The notes beneath the pieces are model-generated. The model worked only from the letters and a program-made list of their open reading frames with translations. It searched no databases and was not told the DNA's origin. From the NCBI GenBank assembly GCA_905209725.1, contig CAJLTZ010000005.1, positions 1 to 45,045 on the forward strand: a DNA stretch of 45,045 nucleotides. The letters are read 5' to 3'. Positions 34,061 to 41,868 of this stretch are shown here, in pieces. Source of the stretch: an uncultured Muribaculaceae bacterium. GTDB lineage: Bacteria > Bacteroidota > Bacteroidia > Bacteroidales > Muribaculaceae. A program made the translations under genes and the position numbers. Numbering within the stretch: position 1 is the first letter of the stretch; each line of letters starts with the position of its first letter.

Positions 34061-35698
34061 TTATTTCATCGGGCAGCGGGGCTTCAACTGCTTGAAGAAG
34101 TCGTTGCCCTTGTTGTCCACGAGGATAAAGGCGGGGAAGTCTTCAACCTCAATCTTCCAGATGGCCTCCATGCCGAGTTCGGGATATTCGAGGAGCTCCA
34201 CATTCTTGATGGAGTTCTTGGCGAGGATGGCGGCGGGTCCGCCGATGGAGCCGAGATAGAATCCGCCGTGCTTCTTGCAGGCATCGGTCACCTGCTGGCT
34301 GCGGTTACCCTTGGCTATCATCACCATCGAACCGCCTGCGGCCTGGAACTGGTCGACATAGGGGTCCATGCGGCCTGCCGTGGTGGGACCGAACGAACCT
34401 GAGGGCATTCCTTCGGGTTTCTTGGCCGGACCTGCGTAATAGATGGGATGGTCTTTGAGATACTGCGGCATCGGTTCGCCGGCGTCGAGACGCTCTTTGA
34501 TCTTGGCGTGTGCGATGTCGCGGCCCACGATGATTGTGCCGTTGAGCGAGAGACGGGTCGACACAGGATATTTGTCGAGCTGGGCAAGAATTTCGGGCAT
34601 AGGACGGTTGAGGTCGATCTTCACCACTTCGCCTTCACCCTCCTTGCGCATCTCTTCGGGGATGAGTTCGCCGGGGAATTCGTCGAGTTTCTCGATCCAG
34701 AGACCATCTTTATTAATCTTGGCTTTCACGTTGCGGTCGGCCGAGCAACTAACGCCCATTCCCACGGGGCAGCTGGCGCCGTGGCGCGGCATGCGGATCA
34801 CGCGGATGTCGTGGGCGAAATATTTGCCGCCAAACTGTGCGCCAAGTCCGATGCAGTGGGCAGCCTCGAGGAGTTCCTTCTCAAGCTCCACGTCGCGGAA
34901 TGCGTGACCGTATTCGTTACCCTTTGTGGGGAGGTTGTCGTAATATTTCACACTGGCCTTCTTCACGGCTGCGAGATTGGCCTCAGCCGATGTGCCGCCG
35001 ATCACGAATGCGATGTGATAGGGAGGACAAGCCGCTGTGCCGAGGGTCTTCATCTTCTCTATGAGGAAGGGCACGAGGGTTTTCTTGTTGAGGATGGCCT
35101 TGGTTTCCTGATAGAGATATGTCTTGTTGGCCGAGCCGCCACCCTTTGCCACGAAGAGGAACTTATACTCGTTGCCTGTGGTGGCGTGGATCTCAATCTG
35201 CGCGGGGAGGTTGCAGCCGGTGTTCACCTCGTCATACATTGTGAGGGGAGCGTTCTGCGAATAGCGGAGATTGTTTTCGGTATAGGTCTTGTATACACCG
35301 AGGGAAATCTTTTCCTCGTCGTCGCAACCGGTCCACACGTGCTGGCCCTTGTAACCGGCGCAGATGGAAGTGCCCGTATCCTGGCAGAAGGGGAGCACGC
35401 CCTTGGCGGCCACCTCAGCGTTACGGAGCATCGTGAGGGCCACGAAGCGGTCGTTCTCGGAAGCTTCGGGGTCATGAAGAATCTTGGCCACCATCTCGTT
35501 GTGCTCGCGACGCAGCATGAACGAGCAGTTGTGCGACGCCTCGTTGGCGATGATGGTCAGCGCTTCAGGATCCACCACGAGCATCTCGTGGCCGTTCCAG
35601 TTTTCTGTCTTTACATAGTCTTTGGTGATAAGACGGTATTCCGTGGTGTCCTCGCCGAGGGGGAACATTTCCTGATAATGGAAGGGTTTGGTAGCCAT
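34061..35698 (-). CDS. Class I fumarate hydratase (Fe-S dependent)
   Basis: An oxygen-sensitive [4Fe-4S] enzyme converting malate and fumarate, here probably in the branch that makes succinate from malate. At 545 residues it has the fused alpha and beta domains of E. coli FumA/FumB. Motifs include GVLPFCQDTGTS, GGGSANKTYLYQETKAIL, YHIAFVIGGTSAE, RMPRHGASCPVGMGVSCSADRN, and near the C-terminus GSFGPTTAGRMDPYVD and SIGGPAA. Cysteines in the first and third motifs are candidate cluster ligands. The frame is open 28 codons upstream, but ATG 35698 gives the expected start and lies after the promoter at 35752. Symbols fumA and fumB cannot be told apart here. Confidence 0.94.
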   Translation of the reverse strand: MATKPFHYQEMFPLGEDTTEYRLITKDYVKTENWNGHEMLVVDPEALTIIANEASHNCSFMLRREHNEMVAKILHDPEASENDRFVALTMLRNAEVAAKGVLPFCQDTGTSICAGYKGQHVWTGCDDEEKISLGVYKTYTENNLRYSQNAPLTMYDEVNTGCNLPAQIEIHATTGNEYKFLFVAKGGGSANKTYLYQETKAILNKKTLVPFLIEKMKTLGTAACPPYHIAFVIGGTSAEANLAAVKKASVKYYDNLPTKGNEYGHAFRDVELEKELLEAAHCIGLGAQFGGKYFAHDIRVIRMPRHGASCPVGMGVSCSADRNVKAKINKDGLWIEKLDEFPGELIPEEMRKEGEGEVVKIDLNRPMPEILAQLDKYPVSTRLSLNGTIIVGRDIAHAKIKERLDAGEPMPQYLKDHPIYYAGPAKKPEGMPSGSFGPTTAGRMDPYVDQFQAAGGSMVMIAKGNRSQQVTDACKKHGGFYLGSIGGPAAILAKNSIKNVELLEYPELGMEAIWKIEVEDFPAFILVDNKGNDFFKQLKPRCPMK

Positions 35699-35751
35699 TG
35701 TATCTTGATTTTGAATTATATCGTAATAAAAAGGGCTATAAAAGCCGTTCG

Positions 35752-35783
35752 CAAAATTAATAAAAAATCGCATGAAAAGCAAA
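35752..35783 (-). promoter_or_regulatory. Promoter of fumarase-lepA
   Basis: On the - strand, TTTG (35783-35780) and TAATTTTG (35759-35752) are separated by 20 bases, an exact consensus. Leader length is about 50 bases. Confidence 0.82.
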
Positions 35784-35793
35784 ACCGGCCAAG

Positions 35794-35838
35794 AATTAGT
35801 CCAATTAGTCCAATTAGTCCAATTAGTCCAATTAGTCT
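35794..35838. repeat. Five tandem copies of a 9-bp unit (AATTAGTCC)
   Basis: AATTAGTCC repeats five times without interruption; only the last base of the fifth copy differs. The array lies between the divergent fumarase and upxY promoters, 10 bases from the fumarase -33 element. Within the 457-base gap (35699-36155) the remaining content is the two promoters and the upxY leader. Confidence 0.92.
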
Positions 35839-35889
35839 ATCTGCCCTGTCAACCCCATCTGCCCTAATTCCTATATTATTGAAAAGAAT

Positions 35890-35921
35890 TTTGCTTTAAC
35901 CGATATTATTTCGTAATTTTG
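35890..35921 (+). promoter_or_regulatory. Promoter of the capsule locus (upxY)
   Basis: TTTG at 35890-35893 and TAATTTTG at 35914-35921 are separated by 20 bases, an exact consensus. I see no flanking inverted repeats that would make the promoter invertible, unlike most Bacteroides fragilis capsule promoters. Confidence 0.8.
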
Positions 35922-36155
35922 CACACGAAAAAAAAGCCCGCGGCAGCCGCATTTCCCCAAAAATTGCAGCCGCCTGTGAGCAAAAACGGCTCCAATCGCG
36001 TTATTATATCGATGACGGCGACAACCCAAAAGCCGTGACTTTTACGGAAAACACATTCAATATTCTGCGTATCAATAACTTACAACGAAATGCAGGAATA
36101 GAAAGTGTGTCTGGTATCTAAGAATTCCACCCCTCATTAAGGATTCCACCCTACT
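35922..36155 (+). promoter_or_regulatory. Long upxY leader, probable antitermination target
   Basis: About 225 transcribed bases precede upxY. In Bacteroides, UpxY proteins act on the untranslated leader of their own locus. The leader has GC-rich pairing parts near its start (GCGGC at about 35940 with GCCGC at about 35968), a short 8-codon frame (36012-36038, MTATTQKP), and two direct copies of ATTCCACCC (36124-36132 and 36143-36151, 19 bases apart) just before the start codon. No classical terminator is seen. Confidence 0.45.
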
Positions 36156-36680
36156 ATGGAAAGCTGGTTTGCAATGCGCGACCTTACACGCCCGAACGCT
36201 CTGAATCCCGCCTACCTCCGCCTCGGAGTGGCCGGTTTCAAGGTTTTCACGCCAATGGTGTGGAAAGTGTTCGGCACCACCAGCCATAAGCACCGCCGCC
36301 TCGTTCCGGCCATCCACGACCTTCTCTTCGTGCGCTCCGAACGCCGGCGCCTCGACCCCGTGGTCGAGTCAATCCCCACCCTTCAGTATCGCTTCGTCAA
36401 AGGGGGCACCTACTGTCAGGCAATGACAGTGCCCGACTCTGACATGGACCGCTTCATCCACGCTGTGGAGCAGAGCGATGAGCCACGCTATTTCATGCCC
36501 GGAGAGATCCGTCCTGAGATGGTAGGCAAGCGCGTGCGCATCATCGGCGGCCCGCTCCACGGTTTTGAGGGCAACCTCCTCTCCATCCGCGGCATGCGCA
36601 AGCGACGGCTTCTCGTCGACATCCCCGACATGCTCACCGCCGCAGTAGAAGTCCACCCCGACTATATCGAATTCATCTGA
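36156..36680 (+). CDS. upxY: UpxY-family transcription antiterminator (NusG paralogue)
   Basis: A 174-residue NusG-like protein that should travel with RNA polymerase and allow read-through of the long capsule operon. The NGN domain covers about residues 1-105 (opens with WFAMRDLTRPNAL in place of NusG WYvv; the VPAIHDLLFVR segment resembles the IPLLPGYVFVR strand) and a KOW motif lies at 122-150 (MVGKRVRIIGGPLHGFEGNLL). It is first in the locus, 12 bases before wza. The usual second gene of Bacteroides capsule loci, upxZ, is absent. Confidence 0.85.
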   Translation: MESWFAMRDLTRPNALNPAYLRLGVAGFKVFTPMVWKVFGTTSHKHRRLVPAIHDLLFVRSERRRLDPVVESIPTLQYRFVKGGTYCQAMTVPDSDMDRFIHAVEQSDEPRYFMPGEIRPEMVGKRVRIIGGPLHGFEGNLLSIRGMRKRRLLVDIPDMLTAAVEVHPDYIEFI

Positions 36681-36692
36681 AAAATTGAAAAC

Positions 36693-37493
36693 ATGAAAAT
36701 ATCCCGTCTTGCCATCACGGCGTTAATCTGTGCTTCCCTCGGAAGCTGCTCCTCACGCAAGGAGATCACATATTTCCAGGACATCCCTGCAGGCAGCGAG
36801 AACATTATCTCAAAGGCCGTTCCACTAAAACTTAAGGCCAACGACAAAGTGTCGATCATCGTGTCGACCTCCGACGCTCGCCTCAATTCCCTCTTCAATC
36901 TTCCCGTCTCCACCAACCGTATCGGCTCCTCCGGCACCACCACGTCGGGCAACGGCGAAGTGGCACCCTACACCATCGACTCGCACGGCGACATCGACTT
37001 CCCCGTGCTCGGCAAACTCCACATCGCCGGCATGACGCGCGAGCAGGTGGCTGAATACGTGCGCCGCGAACTCATCAGCCGCGACCTCGCCAAGAATCCC
37101 ATCGTCACCGTGGATTTCCTCAATCTCGGCGTCTCGGTGATCGGTGAGGTGCAGAAGCCCGGCCGCGTGGAAATACCCCGTGAAGACTTCACCATCCTCG
37201 ACGCCATTGCTTCCTCCGGCGACCTCACCATCTATGGCCGTCGCGACAATGTCAAGGTGTTCCGCGATGAAAACGGCGTCCAGAAAGTATATACCCTCAA
37301 TCTCAACTCCGGCGCCGGCATGACCCAGAGTCCAGTTTACTATCTCCAGCAGAACGATGTGGTATACGTGGAGCCCAACAGCGTAAAGGCACGCCAGAGC
37401 ACAGCCAATGGCAACTCCTGGCTCACCCCCACATTCTGGATCTCAATCGCCTCCTTCCTCACCACTATAGGCATCCTCATCTTCAATAAATAA
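36693..37493 (+). CDS. wza: Polysaccharide export outer-membrane lipoprotein (Wza family)
   Basis: A 266-residue lipoprotein: lipobox LGSC with Cys19. The polysaccharide export domain (about 45-130) has LKANDKVSIIVST and YTIDSHGDIDFPVLGKLHIAG; an SLBB domain follows (about 140-195, VSVIGEVQKPGRVEIPRED, DAIASSGDLTIYG). A C-terminal hydrophobic helix (about 245-265) matches the outer-membrane helix of Wza proteins. It would form the export channel for the polymer made by this locus, working with the Wzc encoded 46 bases downstream. Confidence 0.93.
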   Translation: MKISRLAITALICASLGSCSSRKEITYFQDIPAGSENIISKAVPLKLKANDKVSIIVSTSDARLNSLFNLPVSTNRIGSSGTTTSGNGEVAPYTIDSHGDIDFPVLGKLHIAGMTREQVAEYVRRELISRDLAKNPIVTVDFLNLGVSVIGEVQKPGRVEIPREDFTILDAIASSGDLTIYGRRDNVKVFRDENGVQKVYTLNLNSGAGMTQSPVYYLQQNDVVYVEPNSVKARQSTANGNSWLTPTFWISIASFLTTIGILIFNK

Positions 37494-37539
37494 ATTAGTT
37501 GAATCGAATTCAAAATTCAAAATTCATCATTAGTCTGCA

Positions 37540-39954
37540 ATGTCTGCTCAACAACAGAAAAAGACAACCTCCCGCCCCGCCGACAAGGGACAGATGAAAA
37601 TCAACGAGTTCCTCTATCTCTGCATGGCTCATTGGCAATGGTTTGTAATCTCATTAGTGGTCTGCCTTGGCCTCGCCTATATCTACCTGCGCACCACAAC
37701 CCCCACATATAATAAGACGGCGTCGATCATGATCAAGACCGACACCAACGGCAACTCCATCTCGCAGAGCGCCGGCATGTTTGAGGACCTCGGCCTCTAC
37801 CAGGGCAATTCCACCGTAAACGACGAAGTGGCCCTCATCACCAGCCCCGACCTCATGCGCGACGTGGTGCGCCGCCTCAGCCTCGACATCAGCTATTCGC
37901 GCCCCGGCACATTCCGCCCCCACGTGCTTTACGGCTCGCAGCTTCCCGTGCAGGTGCAGCTCCCCGACGTGCCCGAGAATTCCACCGCCTCCTTCCATCT
38001 CAACCTCGACAAAGACGGCGAGTATGAAATGAGCGACATCGTGCTCAACGGCCGCGCCTTCGAGGGCAAGACAGTAAGAGGCCGCATCGGCATCCCGCAG
38101 AAAACGGTGCTCGGCACCGTGACCGTCCTCCCCGGCAAGGCCTATAACGGCAAGCAGCCCACGGAGTTCGACGTCAACAAGGGCACTGTGAAAGGCACGG
38201 CGGCCGGTTTCAGCGGTTCGCTCACAGCCACCGTTGAGGAGGATTCCTGGAACATCGTGGAATTCTCCATGACCGACACCGACCCCGAGCGCGCCGAGGA
38301 TGTGATCCGCACCCTCATCGCCTGCTACAACGACCGCTGGATGCAGGATAAGCGCGACCTCGCCGACAATTCCTCCAAATTCATCGACGAGCGCATCCGC
38401 CTCCTTCAGAACGAACTCGGCAGCGTCGACAATGACATCTCCTCATTCAAGAGCGCCAACCTTGTGCCCGACGTCGATGCCGCAGCCTCCCTCTATATGA
38501 GCCAGGCCTCCCAGGCATCCATCGCCCTCAAGGACCTCCGCAATCAGGAGTACATGGCCAAATATATCCGCAACTACCTGCGCAATTCCGAAAACAAGTT
38601 CAATCTCCTCCCCACCAACTCCGGCCTCGCATCGCCAAATCTCTCGGCGCAGATTTCGCAGTATAACGCCAAGATTCTCGAGCGTCAGAGCCTCGTGTCG
38701 CAGAGTTCGGCGTCCAACCCCCTCGTGGCTGAGCTCGACCAGCAGATTGCCGCCATGCGCGGCGCCCTCGTGGCATCCATCGACAATGAGACCGTCGCCC
38801 TGCAGGCCCAGATCAAGAGCCAGGAGGGCGTGAGCGGTTCGGCACAGAGCAAAATCGCCTCCAACCCCCGTCAGGCCAAATACCTCCTCTCCGTGGAGCG
38901 CCAGCAGAAGGTGAAGGAGACCCTCTACCTCTATCTCCTCCAGAAGCGTGAGGAAAACCAGCTCAACCAGGCCTTCACCTCCTATAATACGCGCATCATC
39001 CGTGAGGCCGACGGTCCCGACTTCCCCGTGGCTCCTGTCTCGAAGAAAGTCTATCTGCTCGCCTTCGCCATCGGCATCATCCTGCCGATGCTCATCATCT
39101 TCATCAAGGAATGCAGCGTGCATGTGGTGCGCGGCCGCAAGGACATCAAGGGCATGAAGATCCCCTTCGCCGGCGAACTTCCCCTATATGGTCCCAAACA
39201 GCGTATCACCCACAAGGTGCTCCGCAACAACGACCCCACCCCTATCGTCGCAGTGCAGCCCAACTCCCGCAATGCCATCAACGAGGCATTCCGCGTAGTG
39301 CGCACCAACCTCGAATTCATGTTTGGCAACGACGCCGCCTCCCGCGTGGTGATGCTCACATCCGCCAATGCCGGCAGCGGCAAGACCTTCGTCACCTACA
39401 ACCTTGCCAAATCCCTCGCCATCAAGAATAAGAAAGTGGTGGTGGTCGACCTCGACATGCGCAAGTCGTCGCTCTCCAAATATATCGGCTCCCCATCCAC
39501 AGGCGTCGCCGACTATCTGGCCAACCGTGCCGACGACATCCAGCACATCATCAAGCCAGTGGCCGACTGTCCCAACCTGAGCTTAATCCCCGTGGGCACC
39601 ACGCCTCCCAACCCTACCGAGCTTCTCTTCTCCGACCGCCTCAACGCGCTCATCTCTGACTTGCGCCGCCACTACGACTATGTATTCCTCGACTGCCCGC
39701 CGGTAGAGGTTGTGGCCGACGCCTCCATCGTAGCCAAATATGCAGACAACACTATTTTCGTGATTCGCGCCGGAATCCTCGATCTCAGCATGATTCCCGT
39801 AGTCGACGAACTCTATGAAAGCGGCAAATATCCCAACATGTCGTTGATACTCAACGGCACTCTCAATCCCAAAGGCCGCTACGCCAACCGCTACGGCAAC
39901 CCATACAGTTACGGCTACGGCTACGGCAGCTCCTACCGCTACTCCAACGATTAG
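37540..39954 (+). CDS. wzc: Polysaccharide co-polymerase and BY-type tyrosine autokinase (Wzc family)
   Basis: An 804-residue inner-membrane protein that controls polymer length and export. It has a first membrane helix (about 33-50), a long Wzz-type periplasmic part with coiled coils (about 270-480), a second helix (about 505-525), and a cytoplasmic BY-kinase domain with Walker A SANAGSGKT (608-616), Walker A' VVVVDLDMRKS (from about 633) and Walker B YVFLDCPPVEV (from about 714). The last 20 residues form a Tyr cluster (eight Tyr counting from GRY), the autophosphorylation tail. Its TAG stop is directly followed by the first unit of the intergenic repeat array. Confidence 0.95.
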   Translation: MSAQQQKKTTSRPADKGQMKINEFLYLCMAHWQWFVISLVVCLGLAYIYLRTTTPTYNKTASIMIKTDTNGNSISQSAGMFEDLGLYQGNSTVNDEVALITSPDLMRDVVRRLSLDISYSRPGTFRPHVLYGSQLPVQVQLPDVPENSTASFHLNLDKDGEYEMSDIVLNGRAFEGKTVRGRIGIPQKTVLGTVTVLPGKAYNGKQPTEFDVNKGTVKGTAAGFSGSLTATVEEDSWNIVEFSMTDTDPERAEDVIRTLIACYNDRWMQDKRDLADNSSKFIDERIRLLQNELGSVDNDISSFKSANLVPDVDAAASLYMSQASQASIALKDLRNQEYMAKYIRNYLRNSENKFNLLPTNSGLASPNLSAQISQYNAKILERQSLVSQSSASNPLVAELDQQIAAMRGALVASIDNETVALQAQIKSQEGVSGSAQSKIASNPRQAKYLLSVERQQKVKETLYLYLLQKREENQLNQAFTSYNTRIIREADGPDFPVAPVSKKVYLLAFAIGIILPMLIIFIKECSVHVVRGRKDIKGMKIPFAGELPLYGPKQRITHKVLRNNDPTPIVAVQPNSRNAINEAFRVVRTNLEFMFGNDAASRVVMLTSANAGSGKTFVTYNLAKSLAIKNKKVVVVDLDMRKSSLSKYIGSPSTGVADYLANRADDIQHIIKPVADCPNLSLIPVGTTPPNPTELLFSDRLNALISDLRRHYDYVFLDCPPVEVVADASIVAKYADNTIFVIRAGILDLSMIPVVDELYESGKYPNMSLILNGTLNPKGRYANRYGNPYSYGYGYGSSYRYSND

Positions 39955-40140
39955 ACAGTAGAACATTCTTTTGGACAGGAGAACAGTAGAACATTCTTTT
40001 GGACAGCAGAACAGTAGAACATTCTTTTGGACAGGAGAACAGTAGAACATTCTTTTGGACAGCAGAACAGTAGAACAAAAGAAGCAACCTCCTGTTTCTA
40101 CTGTTCTCCTGTCAAAAAAAAAGAAGAGTTCTCATGTCAA
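39955..40140. repeat. Capsule-locus repeat array 1 (wzc-rfbA gap): four 28-bp units plus inverted part
   Basis: Four tandem 28-bp units run from 39955 to 40066; each begins ACAGTAGAACATTCTTTTGG and they alternate between GGAGA and GCAGA at the end, so 39955-40010 is exactly duplicated as 40011-40066. A partial fifth copy ends at 40076. An inverted copy (GTTTCTACTGTTCTCCTGTC at 40094-40113) and a degraded one (TTCTCATGTC, 40129-40138) follow. Cores of GACAGGAGAACAGTAGAAC type start at 39974, 40002, 40030 and 40058. The direct and inverted parts can pair in several registers. The array begins on the first base after the wzc stop codon. Confidence 0.95.
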
Positions 40141-40159
40141 AACCACAAAATTCAAGATT

Positions 40160-41065
40160 ATGAAAGGCATAGTATTAGCCGGCGGATCCGGCACCCGTCT
40201 CTATCCCATCACCAAGGGCGTGAGCAAGCAGCTCCTCCCCATCTACGACAAGCCGATGGTATACTATCCCATCTCGGCCCTGATGCTCGCCGGCATCCGC
40301 GACATCCTCATCATCTCCACGCCCTACGACCTGCCCGGCTTCAAGCGCCTCCTCGGCGACGGCAGCGACTACGGCGTCCACTTCAGCTATGCCGAACAGC
40401 CCTCGCCCGACGGCCTCGCCCAGGCCTTCATCATCGGCCGCGACTTCATCGGCGACGACTCCGCCTGCCTCGTGCTCGGCGACAACATCTTCCATGGCGC
40501 CGGTTTCTCGAAGGTCCTCCGCCGCAGCGTCGAAGCCGCCGAAAAGGATGGCAAAGCCACCGTGTTCGGCTACTGGGTCGATGACCCCGAACGCTACGGC
40601 GTAGCAGAATTCGACAAGCAGGGCAACTGCCTCTCCATCGAGGAAAAACCCAAGAACCCCAAGTCCAACTATGCCGTAGTAGGCCTCTACTTCTACCCCA
40701 ACAAGGTAGTTGACGTAGCCGCAAGAATCAAGCCCTCCGCCCGAGGCGAACTCGAAATCACCACTGTCAATCAGGAATTCCTCAACGACGGCGAACTCAA
40801 GGTGCAAGTCCTGCCGCGCGGTTTTGCATGGCTCGACACCGGCACCCACGACTCCCTCGCCGAAGCCAGCATCTACGTCGAAGTGCTTGAGAAGCGCCAG
40901 GGCCTCAAGATAGCCTGCCTCGAAGGCATCGCCTACCGCCAGGGATGGATAAGCAAAGAGAAGATGACCCAGCTCGCCCAACCCATGCTCAAGAACGGCT
41001 ACGGCCAGTACCTCCTCAAAGTAATCGACGAAATCAACCGCACACACTCACCCAACCTCGAGTAA
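40160..41065 (+). CDS. rfbA: Glucose-1-phosphate thymidylyltransferase
   Basis: RfbA (RmlA) makes dTDP-glucose from dTTP and glucose-1-phosphate, the first step toward dTDP-rhamnose and other dTDP-sugars. The nucleotide-binding signature is GGSGTRLYPITKGVSKQLLP at 8-27, followed by YDKPMVYYPISALMLAGI; VLGDNIFHGAGF, EEKPKNPKSNYAVVGLYFY and WLDTGTHDSLAEAS complete the sugar site. The 301-residue length is normal. The frame extends 35 codons upstream into the repeat array; ATG 40160 is chosen because it gives the conserved MKGIVLAGG start. Repeat array 2 starts directly after its TAA. Confidence 0.96.
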   Translation: MKGIVLAGGSGTRLYPITKGVSKQLLPIYDKPMVYYPISALMLAGIRDILIISTPYDLPGFKRLLGDGSDYGVHFSYAEQPSPDGLAQAFIIGRDFIGDDSACLVLGDNIFHGAGFSKVLRRSVEAAEKDGKATVFGYWVDDPERYGVAEFDKQGNCLSIEEKPKNPKSNYAVVGLYFYPNKVVDVAARIKPSARGELEITTVNQEFLNDGELKVQVLPRGFAWLDTGTHDSLAEASIYVEVLEKRQGLKIACLEGIAYRQGWISKEKMTQLAQPMLKNGYGQYLLKVIDEINRTHSPNLE

Positions 41066-41175
41066 GACAGTAGAACTTTTCTTTGGACAGGAGAACAGTA
41101 GAACAGTAGAACATAAGTAGCAAACTCCTGTTCCTACTGTTCTCCTGTCAAAATAATAGAGATCTCCTGTCAAAA
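41066..41175. repeat. Capsule-locus repeat array 2 (rfbA-rfbC gap)
   Basis: Begins GACAGTAGAAC on the base after the rfbA stop codon. The direct core (GACAGGAGAACAGTAGAAC, 41086-41104) carries one extra 8-base unit, and an inverted copy lies at 41130-41149, with a shorter one at 41163-41171. Bases 41086-41101 and 41134-41149 form a perfect 16-bp stem with a 32-base loop. T residues precede and A residues follow the palindrome. Confidence 0.93.
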
Positions 41176-41187
41176 ATAATTTAGACA

Positions 41188-41748
41188 ATGACAGTAACCG
41201 ACACAGCCATCCCCGGCGTGAAGATAATCGAGCCGCGCGTCTTCCCCGACGCCCGCGGCTATTTCTTTGAATCCTACAACAAGCGCGACTTCGACGCCCA
41301 GGTAGCGCCCGTGGAATTCGTTCAGGACAATGAATCCTGCTCCGTGCGCGGCGTGATGCGCGGCCTCCACTTCCAGCGTCCCCCCTTCGCTCAGGCCAAA
41401 CTTGTCCGCTGCGTGCGCGGCCGCGTGCTCGACGTCGCCATCGATATCCGCAAAGGCTCCCCCACATATGGCCAGCACGTCGCCGTGGAACTCTCCGAAG
41501 ACAACAAGCGCCAGTTCTTCATCCCCCGTGGCTTCGCCCATGGCTTCGCCGTCCTCTCCGACGTTGCCGTATTCCAATATAAATGCGACAACTACTACGC
41601 CCCCCAGGCCGACGGCGGCATCTCCATCCTCGACACCAGCTTCGGCATCGACTGGCGCATCGACCCCGCCTCCGCCATCCTCTCCCCCAAAGACACCGCA
41701 CATCCCCTCTTCGCCGACTTCGAAACTCCATTCCTGATTGACGATTGA
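41188..41748 (+). CDS. rfbC: dTDP-4-dehydrorhamnose 3,5-epimerase
   Basis: RfbC (RmlC) epimerises C3 and C5 of dTDP-4-keto-6-deoxyglucose on the way to dTDP-rhamnose. The 186-residue cupin has the catalytic His61 in MRGLHFQ, Tyr131 in VFQYKCD and substrate-binding RPRGFAHGF-like FIPRGFAHGF at 111-120. The N-terminal FPDARGYFFESYNKRDF is typical. rfbB and rfbD (dehydratase and reductase) are not in the window. The TGA stop overlaps the first base pair of repeat array 3. Confidence 0.95.
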   Translation: MTVTDTAIPGVKIIEPRVFPDARGYFFESYNKRDFDAQVAPVEFVQDNESCSVRGVMRGLHFQRPPFAQAKLVRCVRGRVLDVAIDIRKGSPTYGQHVAVELSEDNKRQFFIPRGFAHGFAVLSDVAVFQYKCDNYYAPQADGGISILDTSFGIDWRIDPASAILSPKDTAHPLFADFETPFLIDD

Positions 41749-41850
41749 CAGTAAAACTTTTTTTGGACAGTAGAACAGTAGAACTTTATTGGCGACCTCC
41801 TGTTCCTCCTGTTCTCCTGTCAAAAAAGAAAAGCACTTCTCCTGTCAAAA
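41747..41850. repeat. Capsule-locus repeat array 3 (rfbC-wzy gap)
   Basis: GACAGTAAAAC begins inside the rfbC TGA stop codon. The direct core is a variant (GACAGTAGAACAGTAGAAC, 41766-41784); the inverted core is GTTCCTCCTGTTCTCCTGTC (41802-41821), followed by TTCTCCTGTC at 41837-41846. Here the direct and inverted parts mismatch at two positions, so the hairpin is imperfect. Confidence 0.92.
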
Positions 41851-41868
41851 ATTCAAATTTCCGTAGGC

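Noticed and set aside
34448..35899. A 483-residue + strand open frame opposite fumarase, and a 485-residue one opposite the acyl-CoA dehydrogenase (23485-24942)
   Set aside because: Both mirror strongly recognised genes on the other strand, and their translations show no family features.
35840..35960. Invertible promoter segment in front of upxY
   Set aside because: No pair of inverted repeats could be found on both sides of the promoter.
39955..40076. CRISPR-like array (28-bp repeat)
   Set aside because: The 28-bp units are contiguous with no unique spacers and no cas genes are nearby; it is a plain tandem repeat.
39583..40087. Open frames rich in Cys and Leu on the - strand across the capsule repeats (also 44716-44904)
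   Set aside because: They are made of the repeated units and antisense of wzc; no start signal, conserved domain or neighbour supports them.
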